Origin: Novosphingobium sp. PC22D
Lineage (GTDB): Bacteria > Pseudomonadota > Alphaproteobacteria > Sphingomonadales > Sphingomonadaceae
DNA length: 64,000 nucleotides
Direction of reading: 5' to 3'
Assembly: GCF_002556635.1 (NCBI RefSeq)
Contig: NZ_MWMO01000013.1
Span: 79,815-143,814, forward strand
Below the pieces are notes generated by a model, which saw nothing but the letters and a program-made list of their open reading frames with translations, was not told the origin of the DNA and made no database searches. Made by a program: the position numbers and the translations under genes. Below are positions 26,543-35,811 of this stretch, one piece after another; within the stretch, counting starts at the first letter, position 1; every line of letters begins with the position of its first letter.

Positions 26543-27420
26543 ACCGTGCCGCCGTCTTCGTAGACCTTGCGCAGCGCATCCCATTCGTGCGTGCGGACCA
26601 CGCGTTGGCGCTCGGCGAAGCCGGCGAGGCGATCGCCCACCTTTTCGAGCGAACCATCGGCATGCAGCGCGCCGAGTACGTGCTGCATGCCCGCGACCGC
26701 CGCCTGCAGCGCGGCATTGGCATAGAGCACGAGGCTGTAGCCCATCGCCTCGAACTCGCTTGCGGGGAAGGGCGGCGTCTTGCCGCCGTGCACCACGTTG
26801 ACGAGATGCGGCAGCGGATTGCGGGTCGGCGCGTCGCGCAGCTCCTGCTCGCTGGTGAGCGCCTCGACGAAGAGGATGTCGGCACCCGCCTCGGCATAGC
26901 GCGCGGCGCGCTCGATCGCGGCTTCGTAGCCTTCGGTCGCCTTGGCGTCGGTTCGCGCCACGATCAGCGTGTTCTCGTCGCGCCGCGCGTCGGTGGCGGC
27001 CTTGATCTTGCCAGTCATTTCTTCGGCGGGGGCGACTTCCTTGCCTTCGAAATGGCCGCAGCGCTTGGGAAACACCTGGTCCTCGATCTGGATCGCCGCC
27101 GCGCCCGCCGCCTCGAGCCGGCGTACCGCGTGGTAGCAGCTCACCGAGTTGCCGTAGCCGGTGTCGGCATCGACCACGAGCGGCAGATCGGTGGTCCCCG
27201 CGATCCGCTCGACCGCCTGCGCCATGTCGGACAAGTTGAGAATACCGATGTCGGGGAGTCCAAGCTCGAAATTGGCGACTCCCGCGCCGGTGACGTAGAG
27301 CGCCTCGAAGCCGAGATCGGCAGCCACGCGCGCGCTCAGCGGGTTGGCCACTCCCGGCAGGAGCACGGTTTTGCCCGATGCGAGCCTGTCCTTGAAACGC
27401 CGCCTGTTCATGCCCCTCAT
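26539..27420 (-). CDS. isocitrate lyase / PEP mutase family C-C lyase, copy 1
   Basis: A 293-residue Mg-dependent TIM-barrel protein. The loop KRCGH at 119-123 has the Cys needed by lyases of this superfamily (methylisocitrate lyase, 2,3-dimethylmalate lyase, oxaloacetate decarboxylase); VVDADTGYGN and IEDQVFPKR are the metal-site strands. It would cleave a substituted malate to a 2-oxo acid plus a carboxylic acid. First gene of the six-gene operon running to 21880. The ATG at 27420 is used; another at 27411 would shorten it by three residues. Confidence 0.85.
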   Translation of the reverse strand: MRGMNRRRFKDRLASGKTVLLPGVANPLSARVAADLGFEALYVTGAGVANFELGLPDIGILNLSDMAQAVERIAGTTDLPLVVDADTGYGNSVSCYHAVRRLEAAGAAAIQIEDQVFPKRCGHFEGKEVAPAEEMTGKIKAATDARRDENTLIVARTDAKATEGYEAAIERAARYAEAGADILFVEALTSEQELRDAPTRNPLPHLVNVVHGGKTPPFPASEFEAMGYSLVLYANAALQAAVAGMQHVLGALHADGSLEKVGDRLAGFAERQRVVRTHEWDALRKVYEDGGTV

Positions 27421-27531
27421 GACTAGCTCTCGGCGCCGCCGATACGAGGCGCGAGCGCCTGGCTATCCGGCTGGCGACCACTGGCACCCGCCGGGGCTGC
27501 ACGGCCGCGGGCGCGCTATCATAAGCGCGCG

Positions 27532-28530
27532 ATGGCCCAGACGGGAAAAACCAGGGTCGAGGTGCTCACCGGCTTCCTCGGGAGCGGAAAGACCACGCTG
27601 CTCAGCGGTTTGCTGAGCCAGGGCGGTTTCGCCGACACGGCGGTCGTCGTGAACGAGATCGGCGAGATCGGCCTCGATCACCTGCTCGTTGAACGCCGCA
27701 CCGAACAGGTCGCGCTGCTCGAAGGCGGGTGCCTGTGCTGCGAGGTCGTCGATTCGCTGCCCGAGACGCTGCTCGAACTGTGCCGGGGCCGCGCCGGAGG
27801 CGATCTGCCGCCTTTCTCGCGGATCGTCATCGAGACGACCGGGCTTGCCGATCCCGGCCCCATCCTCTCGGTGCTGCGCGGCAGTTCCCTGCTGGCGCAT
27901 TTTCTCGAACCCGGCCTCGTCGTTGCCGCGCTCGACATGACCGACGCGGAAGCGGTGACCGCGCGCCATCCCGAGGCGCTGCACCAGCTTCTGCTCGCCG
28001 ACCGCGTGGTTCTTACCAAGCTCGACTTGCGTGGACCGCTCACCACCGGGGAGGAAGGCTGGCTCGAGGGACTCAATCCGATTGCCGAGGTGGTGAGCGC
28101 ACAGGACGTTGCCGCCGATCCCGCCATTCTGCTGGCGGCGCCGCCTGCACGACATGGCGCGGCAGCGAAGCCGGGGCGCGAGCATGCGGCGCGCGGCCAC
28201 CACACCCACGGCGTTCAGGCACATGACCTCGAAGTTCGCGGCGACGTCACCCGCGCGGGTCTCGCCGCCTTCGCGGCCGCGATCGGCCATGTGCTCGGTG
28301 ACCGGCTGCTGCGCTGCAAGGGGGTGGTCGAATGCGGCGGCGATCCCGTGCTGGTGCAGGGCGTGCGCAAACGCTTCGATTTCGCCGCCGCGGATGCCCG
28401 GCAGGCGAGCGTCGCGGGCCATCTGACTTGCATCGTCCAGGACTGCGAGCGCGAGGAAATCGAGCCTCTGCTGGACTGGCTTTCCGTTCCCGAAGGCACA
28501 ATGCCGCCTGGCGCAGAGGACGTATCATGA
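27532..28530 (+). CDS. CobW/COG0523-type GTPase metallochaperone
   Basis: A 332-residue P-loop GTPase. Walker A is GFLGSGKTT; the metal-binding CxCC motif appears as GGCLCCEV; a His-rich stretch (REHAARGHHTHGVQAHD) lies before the C-terminal CobW_C domain. Family members use GTP to deliver Zn or another metal to a client enzyme. Its stop overlaps the ATG of the cyclic amidohydrolase by 4 bp, so the obvious client is that metal enzyme; this is inference from coupling. It is divergent from the lyase operon at 27420. Confidence 0.85.
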   Translation: MAQTGKTRVEVLTGFLGSGKTTLLSGLLSQGGFADTAVVVNEIGEIGLDHLLVERRTEQVALLEGGCLCCEVVDSLPETLLELCRGRAGGDLPPFSRIVIETTGLADPGPILSVLRGSSLLAHFLEPGLVVAALDMTDAEAVTARHPEALHQLLLADRVVLTKLDLRGPLTTGEEGWLEGLNPIAEVVSAQDVAADPAILLAAPPARHGAAAKPGREHAARGHHTHGVQAHDLEVRGDVTRAGLAAFAAAIGHVLGDRLLRCKGVVECGGDPVLVQGVRKRFDFAAADARQASVAGHLTCIVQDCEREEIEPLLDWLSVPEGTMPPGAEDVS

Positions 28531-29912
28531 GCGAATTCGATCTCGTCATCGCCAATGCCACGATCGTCGATCCGCGCGAGGGGATCGCGAAGGGCGACAT
28601 CGCGCTGAAGGACGGGCGGATCGCCGCGCGTCTTGCGCCGGGCATGAACGTCGCCGCACGCGAAACGATCGACGCGAGCGGGCTGCATCTCTTCCCCGGT
28701 CTGATCGACACGCACGTGCATTTCGGCTTCGGAGAGCCGGTCAGCGAATACAGCACCGAAACGGTCTACGCCGCGCAGGGCGGTTTCACCTCGATCATCG
28801 GCTATTTTCTCTCCAGCCGATCGTACAAGGACATCTTCGACGCCGAATACGCGCACGCCGCGGCGCGCTCGCATGTCGATTTCGGCTTCCACTTCTCGGT
28901 CGCGAACGAGGCCCACATCGACGAGATGGAAAGCTACATCCGCGATTACGGTGTAACCTCGTTCAAGTATTTCATGAACTTCAAGGGCGAGGAGGGGCGT
29001 TACCTCGGTCTCGACGGCACCGACGACGGTTATTTTCACGCCCTGCTCGAACGCGCCGCCGCGCTCGGCGAAGTGACGATCGTGGTGCACACCGAGAACA
29101 TCGAACTGGTGCACCGATTCCGGCGCCAGGCGGTTGCTTCGGGCGGCGCGACGCTCAAGGACTGGAACCTCTCGAAGCCCGCGATCACCGAGGCGGAAAG
29201 CACCATCCGCGCGCTCTATTTCGCCGAGAAGCTGGGCGCGCGCATCTACATCCCGCACATCTCGACGCGCATGGCGCTCGATGAGGTGCGCTTCTGGCGC
29301 GCGCGCTACGACAAGGTGACGGTCGAGACCTGCCCGCACTACCTCACGCACGACTGGGACGTCGACCTCGGCGGCATCGGCAAGGCCAATCCGCCGTTCC
29401 GCAGCCCCGACGACGTCGCGGCGATGTGGGAAGGGCTGGCCGACGGCGCGATCGACGTCGTCGCCTCCGACCACGTGCCGCGCAAGCGCGCGACCAAGGA
29501 AAAGCCGGTGTGGTCGGCTTCGCAGGGCTTTCCGGGAACCGCGACGATCCTGCCGGTGCTGCTCGACCGGGGCTATCACAGGGGGCGGCTCTCGCTCGAA
29601 CGGATCGCGCGGTTGCTGACGAGCCGGCCCGCCGAGATCTTCGGTCTGCACGGCAAGGGCGGCCTCGTGCCCGGCAACGACGCCGACATCACGCTGGTCG
29701 ACCTGGAACACGCGCGCGAGGTCAATCCCGCGCAGCTCGGCTCCTACTCCGACTACAGCCTCTACGAGGGCTGGACCCTGAAGGGCTGGCCGGTCCGCAC
29801 GATCCTGCGCGGAGAGACGATCATGCTCGAGGGAACCGTCACCGGCGCGGGCGGATACGGACGCTACCTGCCGCGCGCGTCGACGGCTCCGAAGGCGCCC
29901 GTCCTCGCTTGA
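28527..29912 (+). CDS. cyclic amidohydrolase (dihydroorotase / hydantoinase / allantoinase superfamily)
   Basis: A 461-residue amidohydrolase with a binuclear metal site: His63 and His65 (DTHVHFG), a Lys at 147 (TSFKYFM) likely carbamylated, His in VVHTENIE and in YIPHIST, and Asp in ASDHVP. Length and layout fit dihydropyrimidinase/hydantoinase and allantoinase. It would open a cyclic amide, imide or ureide. It follows the metallochaperone with a 4-bp overlap and precedes HyuA by 133 bp, so it is a second ring-opening activity beside the HyuAB pair. Confidence 0.85.
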   Translation: MSEFDLVIANATIVDPREGIAKGDIALKDGRIAARLAPGMNVAARETIDASGLHLFPGLIDTHVHFGFGEPVSEYSTETVYAAQGGFTSIIGYFLSSRSYKDIFDAEYAHAAARSHVDFGFHFSVANEAHIDEMESYIRDYGVTSFKYFMNFKGEEGRYLGLDGTDDGYFHALLERAAALGEVTIVVHTENIELVHRFRRQAVASGGATLKDWNLSKPAITEAESTIRALYFAEKLGARIYIPHISTRMALDEVRFWRARYDKVTVETCPHYLTHDWDVDLGGIGKANPPFRSPDDVAAMWEGLADGAIDVVASDHVPRKRATKEKPVWSASQGFPGTATILPVLLDRGYHRGRLSLERIARLLTSRPAEIFGLHGKGGLVPGNDADITLVDLEHAREVNPAQLGSYSDYSLYEGWTLKGWPVRTILRGETIMLEGTVTGAGGYGRYLPRASTAPKAPVLA

Positions 29913-30045
29913 GACAAGGCCGCGTCACATCCGCTTCGTCGCGTAGCGAGCATTCTGTCCGCCCGCTGAACAATCGCCGCGCCGCCTTTGCTAACGCCCG
30001 TGTGAAGAGCTTGTTTGTGCGCGGTCAAAATCTGGAGACGACTTG

Positions 30046-32094
30046 ATGTCATATCGGCTGGGCGTGGACGTCGGCGGGACGTTCACCGACCTTCTACTCT
30101 TCGATCAGGAAAGCGGATCGTTCTGGCGAACCAAGACGCCCTCGACGCCGCATGACAGTTCCGAAGGGATCATGAACGGGCTTGCCGGCATCTGCAGCGA
30201 CGCGGGTATCGAGCCGTCGGACATCGACTATTTCCTCCATGGAACCACGGTGGCCACCAACGCCATGCTCGAGGGCAAGGGCGCGCGCGTCGGGCTGGTG
30301 GTCAGCGAGGGCTACCGCCAGGTCATGCAGATCGCGCGCTCGTTCGTGCCGGGTGGGCTGGCGGGCTGGATCGTGTGGCCCAAGCCCGAACCGCTCGCCG
30401 CGCTGGAGGATACCTTCGAGATCGCCGGCCGCATGGATGCGCAGGGCAACGAGGTTCGCCCGGTCGAGGATGACGACATCCGCGCCGCGCTCGAAAAGCT
30501 CAAGGCGCGCGGCGTCGAGGCGCTGACCGTCAGCCTGATGAACGGCTACCTGAACGGCGCGCACGAAAAGCGCGTGGGCGAGCTAGCTGCCGAGATCCTG
30601 CCGGGCGTGCCGGTTTCACTCAGCCACGAGGTCCTGCCCGAGATGCAGGAATACGAGCGTACCTTGACCACCGTCGCCAATGCCGCGGTGCGCCCCGTCG
30701 TGGGCAGCTACGTGCGCAACCTGAGGAGCAAGCTGCGCGATTCCGGCATGGCCGGCTCGCTCTCGCTGCTGCGCTCGGACGGGGGGCTCATGTCCTCGGA
30801 GAAGTCCGAGGAGCATCCGGTCGCGCTGCTCATGTCGGGGCCGGCGGGCGGCGTTACCGGCGCGCTGTGGGTGGCGAAGAACGCGGGGCTCGAGAACATC
30901 CTCACGCTCGACGTCGGCGGCACTTCGACCGACGTCGCGCTGATCGAGGCGCTCGAGGCGCGCCGCGTGCGCACGACCGACGTGGGCCACTTGTCTGTGC
31001 GCGCCTCCGCGCTCGACGTGAAGACGGTCGGCGCGGGTGGCGGCTCGATCGCCTATGTGCCCGAACTGACCGGTGCGCTGCGCGTCGGTCCGCAGTCTGC
31101 GGGGGCGGTGCCGGGCCCGGTGGCCTACGGCAAGGGCGGCACCGAACCGACCGTGACCGACGCCAACGTCGTGCTCGGCTACCTGCCGGAATCGCTGCTT
31201 GGCGGCACCTTCACGCTCGACCGCGAGGGCTCGAAGAAGGCGGTGCAGACGATCGCCGACAAGCTCGGCATCGGCCTGATGGAAGCCGCGCGCGGCATCA
31301 TCGACATCGTCAACGAGAACATGTTCGGCGCGCTGCGCATGATCTCGGTGCAGCAGGGCTACGATCCGCGCCACTTCGCGCTGATGGGCTTCGGTGGCGC
31401 CGGACCGCTCCATGTCAACGCGGTCGCGCGGCTGATGGGCTCGTGGCCCGCGGTCTCGCCGGTCTCGCCGGGCGTGCTGTGCGCGCTGGGCGATGCGACG
31501 ACACGCATGCGCACCGAACTCGCGCGCTCGTTCTCGCGCCGGTTCGACGAGACCGACGAGGATGACGTGCTGGCCCAGCTCGAGGAAATGGCCGCGCAGA
31601 CCAGCGCCGAACTGGCCGCGGAAGGCATCGCCGAAGAGGACGTCACCGTCACTTTCGAACTCGACGTGCGCTATGAAGGGCAGGCGTTCGAAGTGCCGCT
31701 CGCGATCGATCCCGAAACGCTGCGCAAGGACGGCCTCGCGGGCGTCACCAAGCGATTCGACGTCGAGCACGAGCGGCTGTTCACCTTCAACATGGAAAGC
31801 CCGCACGAACTGGTGAACCTGCGCGCGGTGGCGCTTGGCCCGGTGCTCGATCTGGAGGCGCCGGCGCTGCCCGAGGGCAACGGCGACCCGAGCGACGCCA
31901 AGCTGCGCGACCACGAACTGTGGGCAGACGGCAAGATGCAGCCCGCGGTCATCTACGACCGCGCCAAGCTGAAGGCGGGCGACGTGATCCCCGGACCGGC
32001 AATCGTCATCGAGATGGATTCGACCACGCTGATCGAGGCGGACTGCACCGGCACCGTCGACCGCGTCGGCAACATCCTCATCAACCTGGCCTGA
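30046..32094 (+). CDS. hyuA: HyuA-type subunit of an ATP-dependent hydantoinase/5-oxoprolinase family enzyme
   Basis: A 682-residue protein of the hydantoinase A / oxoprolinase family, with the actin-like ATPase phosphate loops LGVDVGGTFTD at the N-terminus, HGTTVATNAMLEGKGARVGLV, and a second LTLDVGGTSTDVALI mid-protein. With HyuB it couples ATP hydrolysis to opening of an N-methylhydantoin, 5-oxoproline or similar ring; relatives also carboxylate ketones, so substrate is uncertain. ATG at 30046 follows GGAG by nine bases; a TTG directly before it is less likely. HyuB starts 14 bp downstream. Confidence 0.85.
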   Translation: MSYRLGVDVGGTFTDLLLFDQESGSFWRTKTPSTPHDSSEGIMNGLAGICSDAGIEPSDIDYFLHGTTVATNAMLEGKGARVGLVVSEGYRQVMQIARSFVPGGLAGWIVWPKPEPLAALEDTFEIAGRMDAQGNEVRPVEDDDIRAALEKLKARGVEALTVSLMNGYLNGAHEKRVGELAAEILPGVPVSLSHEVLPEMQEYERTLTTVANAAVRPVVGSYVRNLRSKLRDSGMAGSLSLLRSDGGLMSSEKSEEHPVALLMSGPAGGVTGALWVAKNAGLENILTLDVGGTSTDVALIEALEARRVRTTDVGHLSVRASALDVKTVGAGGGSIAYVPELTGALRVGPQSAGAVPGPVAYGKGGTEPTVTDANVVLGYLPESLLGGTFTLDREGSKKAVQTIADKLGIGLMEAARGIIDIVNENMFGALRMISVQQGYDPRHFALMGFGGAGPLHVNAVARLMGSWPAVSPVSPGVLCALGDATTRMRTELARSFSRRFDETDEDDVLAQLEEMAAQTSAELAAEGIAEEDVTVTFELDVRYEGQAFEVPLAIDPETLRKDGLAGVTKRFDVEHERLFTFNMESPHELVNLRAVALGPVLDLEAPALPEGNGDPSDAKLRDHELWADGKMQPAVIYDRAKLKAGDVIPGPAIVIEMDSTTLIEADCTGTVDRVGNILINLA

Positions 32095-32108
32095 AAGGAC
32101 GCAGACCC

Positions 32109-33992
32109 ATGCCCGCCCGGATTATCCAGGACAACGACAAGCCCTTCGCCACGGTCGACATCGACCCCGTCACCCTCGAGGTGATCGAGAACGCGCTGCG
32201 CAACGCCCGCATCGAGATGGACGCGACGCTGGTGCGCACCGCCATGTCGCCCGGCATTCGCGAACAGGGCGACGCCTTCCCGCTGATCGCCGACCACAAG
32301 GGCCGGATGATCGTCGGTCAGTTCGGTTCCTATATCGGTCCCTTCCTCGAAGGGTTCGAGGGCACCGTCGAGGACGGCGACCTGATCTTCCTGTCCGACC
32401 CGTACTCGGTCGGCGGCGCGATCAGCCACTGCAACGACTGGCTGGTGCTGATGCCGGTCTACAAGGACGGCCGCCTGCTGGCCTATACCTCGATGTTCGG
32501 CCACCAGTCCGACATCGGGGGCAAGGTGCCCGGCTCGATGCCGATCGACGCGACCACGATCTTCCAGGAAGGCGTTCGCATCCCGCCAGTCAAGCTGTGG
32601 AAGCAGGGGCAGTTCAACGAAGACCTGATGAAGCTGGTCATGCACCAGGTTCGCACGCCGGACTGGTGCAAGGCCGATCTCAACGCACTGATCGCGTCGT
32701 GCCGGGTCGCCGCGCGGCGCGTCGTCGAACTGGCCGAGCGCTTCGGCGACGACGTCTACACTTCGGCCACCGACTTGCTGCTCGACCGCAACTACAAGGC
32801 GATGCAGACGCTGATCGAGACTTCGGTTTCCGAAGAGAAGGTCAGCTTCGAGGACTTCATCTGCGACGATGGCATGGGTTACGGCCCGTACAAGATCAAG
32901 TGCACGATGTGGCGCGAGAACGGAAAGGTCGTGCTCGACTTCGACGGGACCGACCCGCAGAGTCAGGCCTCGATCAACTTCTTTCTCAACGAAAACATGA
33001 TGAAGATGTTCTTCGGCATCTACATGATCATGGTCTTCGATCCGCAGATCCTGTTCAACGACGGCTATTATCCGCTGATCGAGGTCCGGATTCCCAAGGG
33101 CTCGCTGCTCAAGCCGAATTTCCCCGCCGCGCTCTCGGGTCGCACCCACGCGCTGGGCCGCCTGTTCGACATTCTGGGAGGATTGCTGGGGCAGAAGACC
33201 CCGGAATTCCTGAATGCGGCAGGCTTTTCGTCCTCGCCGCACCTGTTCTACGCGGGCACCGACAAGAACGGAAAGTGGTTCCAGCTCTTCCAGATCGGCT
33301 TCGGCGGTATCCCAGGCCGTCCGCTAGGCGACGGGCCCGACGGTCACTCGCTGTGGCCGGGCTTCACCAACGTGCCGAACGAGTTTCTCGAGCGCTACTT
33401 CCCGCTGCGGATCGAGCGCTATGAGACGGTGCCCGACTCCGGCGGCGCGGGCCTGCACCGCGGCGGCAACGGCATCGACATGGTCTACCGCTTCCTTGAG
33501 CCCGGGGTCATCGCCATCCACGACGACCGCTGGTTCGTCCCGCCCTGGGGCGTCAACGGCGGCGAGCCGGGCAAGCGGGCGCGCAAGGTGCTGGTCAAGT
33601 CCGACGGCACCGAGATCGTGCTTGGCAACAAGCTCGAGGACTACGCGGTCGAGGCCGGCGACCAGCTCCACTTCATCACCTGGGGCGGCGGCGGCTGGGG
33701 CGACCCGCTCGACCGCGACCCCGCGCTGGTGGTCAAGGAGATCGGCCAGGGCCTCGTCACCGTCGAGGGCGCGAAGTCCTATGGCGTCGTCGTCGCGAAA
33801 GACGGCTCGCTCGACGAGGCCGCCACCACGGCGCTGCGCGACAAGATCCGCGCCGAACGGCCCGCCAGCGACAGCCCGTTCAACTTCGGTCCCGACATCG
33901 AGACCCTGCGCGCCAACTGCCTCGCCGAAACCGGCCTGCCCGCGCCCAAGCAGCCGCAGTGGCACGTGCCGATGGTCGAGGCCGCCGAGTGA
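32109..33992 (+). CDS. hyuB: HyuB-type subunit of an ATP-dependent hydantoinase/5-oxoprolinase family enzyme
   Basis: A 627-residue hydantoinase B / oxoprolinase family protein. VDPVTLEVI-like DIDPVTLEVIENALRNAR, TLVRTAMSPGIREQGDAF, GHQSDIGGKVPGSM and the C-terminal GGGGWGDPLDRDP are family marks. It is the partner of HyuA. The gene ends in a GTGA overlap with the carbamoyl/amide hydrolase, matching the known creatinine route in which an ATP-dependent N-methylhydantoinase feeds an N-carbamoylsarcosine amidase. AAGGA precedes the start. Confidence 0.86.
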   Translation: MPARIIQDNDKPFATVDIDPVTLEVIENALRNARIEMDATLVRTAMSPGIREQGDAFPLIADHKGRMIVGQFGSYIGPFLEGFEGTVEDGDLIFLSDPYSVGGAISHCNDWLVLMPVYKDGRLLAYTSMFGHQSDIGGKVPGSMPIDATTIFQEGVRIPPVKLWKQGQFNEDLMKLVMHQVRTPDWCKADLNALIASCRVAARRVVELAERFGDDVYTSATDLLLDRNYKAMQTLIETSVSEEKVSFEDFICDDGMGYGPYKIKCTMWRENGKVVLDFDGTDPQSQASINFFLNENMMKMFFGIYMIMVFDPQILFNDGYYPLIEVRIPKGSLLKPNFPAALSGRTHALGRLFDILGGLLGQKTPEFLNAAGFSSSPHLFYAGTDKNGKWFQLFQIGFGGIPGRPLGDGPDGHSLWPGFTNVPNEFLERYFPLRIERYETVPDSGGAGLHRGGNGIDMVYRFLEPGVIAIHDDRWFVPPWGVNGGEPGKRARKVLVKSDGTEIVLGNKLEDYAVEAGDQLHFITWGGGGWGDPLDRDPALVVKEIGQGLVTVEGAKSYGVVVAKDGSLDEAATTALRDKIRAERPASDSPFNFGPDIETLRANCLAETGLPAPKQPQWHVPMVEAAE

Positions 33993-34618
33993 GCGGCGAG
34001 CCGGACCTCGGCGACGATTATGTCCGGGGCGGCTTCGGCGGCGCGCTGCAGCCGGGCAAGAGACCCGCGCTGCTGCACGTCGACGTGGTCATGGCCTACC
34101 TTACGCCGGACTGCCCGCTCTACTCGCCGCGGTTCGAGGTCGCGCTTGCATCGTGCGAGCGGCTGACCGCGGCGGCGCGCAAGGTGGACATGCCGGTGAT
34201 CTTCACCAATGTCGTCTACCGCGCGGGCGGGGTGGACGGCGGGCTGTTCTACAAGAAGGTGCCCGCGCTCGAATCCTTTCTCGAAGGATCGCCGCTCGGG
34301 GCCTTCCCGCCCTCGCTCCAGCCCGAGCCGGGCGACGTGATCGTGACCAAGCAGTATGCATCGGCGTTCTTCGGAACCTCGCTCGCCTCGACGCTCGTGG
34401 CGATGGGGATCGATACGCTGCTGATCACCGGCTTCTCGACCTCGGGCTGCGTGCGCGCTTCCACGCTCGATGCCTTGCAGCACGGCTTCGTGCCGCTGGT
34501 CGTGCGCGACGCTTGCGGCGACCGCGACGCACGCCCGCACGAATCCAACCTGTTCGACCTGTCGAAGAAGTATGCCGAGGTTCTCAGCGAGGAGCAGGCG
34601 ATCGGCCTCATCGGCTGA
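33989..34618 (+). CDS. isochorismatase-family amidase, likely N-carbamoyl-amino-acid hydrolase
   Basis: A 209-residue cysteine amidohydrolase with triad Asp32 (LLHVDVVMA), Lys121 (VTKQYASAFFGT) and Cys154 (STSGCVRAS). Start is GTG, overlapping the HyuB stop as GTGA, so it is translationally coupled. By analogy with the creatinine/N-methylhydantoin pathway it would hydrolyse the N-carbamoyl product made by HyuAB or by the cyclic amidohydrolase, giving an amino acid, CO2 and ammonia. Third amidase of this family in the window, and the most compact. Confidence 0.85.
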   Translation: MSGEPDLGDDYVRGGFGGALQPGKRPALLHVDVVMAYLTPDCPLYSPRFEVALASCERLTAAARKVDMPVIFTNVVYRAGGVDGGLFYKKVPALESFLEGSPLGAFPPSLQPEPGDVIVTKQYASAFFGTSLASTLVAMGIDTLLITGFSTSGCVRASTLDALQHGFVPLVVRDACGDRDARPHESNLFDLSKKYAEVLSEEQAIGLIG

Positions 34619-34629
34619 TCCCGCCCCGC

Positions 34630-34661
34630 CCCGGGCCGACCAAAGGGGGCATCGGCCCGGG
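34630..34661. terminator. bidirectional terminator hairpin
   Basis: Perfect 10-bp GC-rich inverted repeat (CCCGGGCCGA / TCGGCCCGGG) with a 12-nt loop, between the convergent genes ending at 34618 and 34684. It lacks a long T tract but the location is right for ending both operons. Confidence 0.65.
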
Positions 34662-34683
34662 TTCTCGCGGGATGGTGCTTGCG

Positions 34684-35811
34684 TCAGAACACGATGATCT
34701 GGCGGATCGCCTCGCCGTTCGACATGGCATCGAGCATGTCGTTGAGGTCTTCCAGAACATGGGTCGAACTGATGAGCTGCTCCACCGGCAGATGCCCCGC
34801 GCGCCACATGCCGATGTAGCGCGGAATGTCGCGCGCGGGGATCGACGAACCCATGTACGAGCCGATCAGGGTCTTGCCCTCGGCCACCAGCGAGAGCGCC
34901 GGGATGTCGAGGTTCTGGTCCGGCGGGGGCAGGCCGACGGTGACGATGCGGCTGCCGCGACGGCCCGCCCGGTAGGCCTGGCCCAGCACCTTGGCGTTGC
35001 CGACGGTCTCGATCACGACGTCCGCGCCGCCGGCAGGCAAGTGCTCGGCGATGGCGTCGGCGAGGCCCTCGGGCGAAACCGCGATGGCCCCGAGTTCGCG
35101 CGCCTTGTCCAGTTTGCCGGCGGCAAGATCGACGCCGATGACGGTGGCCGCGCCGCTGCCGATCGCGCCCATCAGCGCCGAAAGGCCGACACCGCCGAGG
35201 CCGAAAACGATCACGCTTTCGCCCGGCGCGACCTTGGCTGAATTGGTCACCGCGCCGACGCCCGTCAGCACCGCGCAGCCGAACACGGCGGCGATCTGCG
35301 GGGGAATGTCGCGGTCGACCTTGACCGTCGAGCGCTGGTCCACGACCACCCGGTTCGAGAACGCCGAGACGCCGAGATGGTGGTGCACGTCGTGTCCGCA
35401 CTCGTGGAGGCGAAAGCCGCCGCCGAGCAGTTCGCCCTTGCCGTTGGCCGCCGCGCCGACGTCGCACAGGTAGCCTTCGCCCGACAGACAGGCCTTGCAC
35501 TGTCCGCAACTCGGCAGGAAGACCAGCACCACGCGGTCACCCGGGGCGAGGCCGGTCACACCATCGCCGAGCGCCTCGACGATGCCGGTGCCCTCGTGCC
35601 CCAGCGCCATCGGCATCGGCCGCACGCGGTCGCCGTTGACCACCGAGAGATCGGAGTGGCACAGCCCGGCCGCCTCGATGCGGACGAGCACTTCGCCCGC
35701 GCCGGGCGGGTCGAGATCAAGCTCGGTGAACCGCATCGGCGTGCTGCGGGCATAGGGTGCGGTGTGACCGCCCGATTGTTCGAGCACCGCCGCGCGGGTC
35801 TTGCCGCTCAT
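34684..35811 (-). CDS. zinc-dependent alcohol dehydrogenase (MDR family)
   Basis: A 375-residue medium-chain dehydrogenase. Catalytic Zn ligands are in GLCHSD and GHEG; the structural Zn site is CGQCKACLSGEGYLC; the NAD-binding motif is VFGLGGVGLSALMG followed by an acidic VIGVD. It would oxidise an alcohol or reduce an aldehyde in the pathway. ATG at 35811 overlaps the lyase stop by one base, placing it last in the operon LeuC-LeuD-lyase-ADH. The aldehyde could come from, or enter, the lyase step. Confidence 0.87.
   Translation of the reverse strand: MSGKTRAAVLEQSGGHTAPYARSTPMRFTELDLDPPGAGEVLVRIEAAGLCHSDLSVVNGDRVRPMPMALGHEGTGIVEALGDGVTGLAPGDRVVLVFLPSCGQCKACLSGEGYLCDVGAAANGKGELLGGGFRLHECGHDVHHHLGVSAFSNRVVVDQRSTVKVDRDIPPQIAAVFGCAVLTGVGAVTNSAKVAPGESVIVFGLGGVGLSALMGAIGSGAATVIGVDLAAGKLDKARELGAIAVSPEGLADAIAEHLPAGGADVVIETVGNAKVLGQAYRAGRRGSRIVTVGLPPPDQNLDIPALSLVAEGKTLIGSYMGSSIPARDIPRYIGMWRAGHLPVEQLISSTHVLEDLNDMLDAMSNGEAIRQIIVF

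Noticed and set aside
30616..31914. Long minus-strand open frame opposite hyuA
   Set aside because: Translation is rich in Arg, His and Glu without any domain; it mirrors a strongly supported gene on the plus strand.
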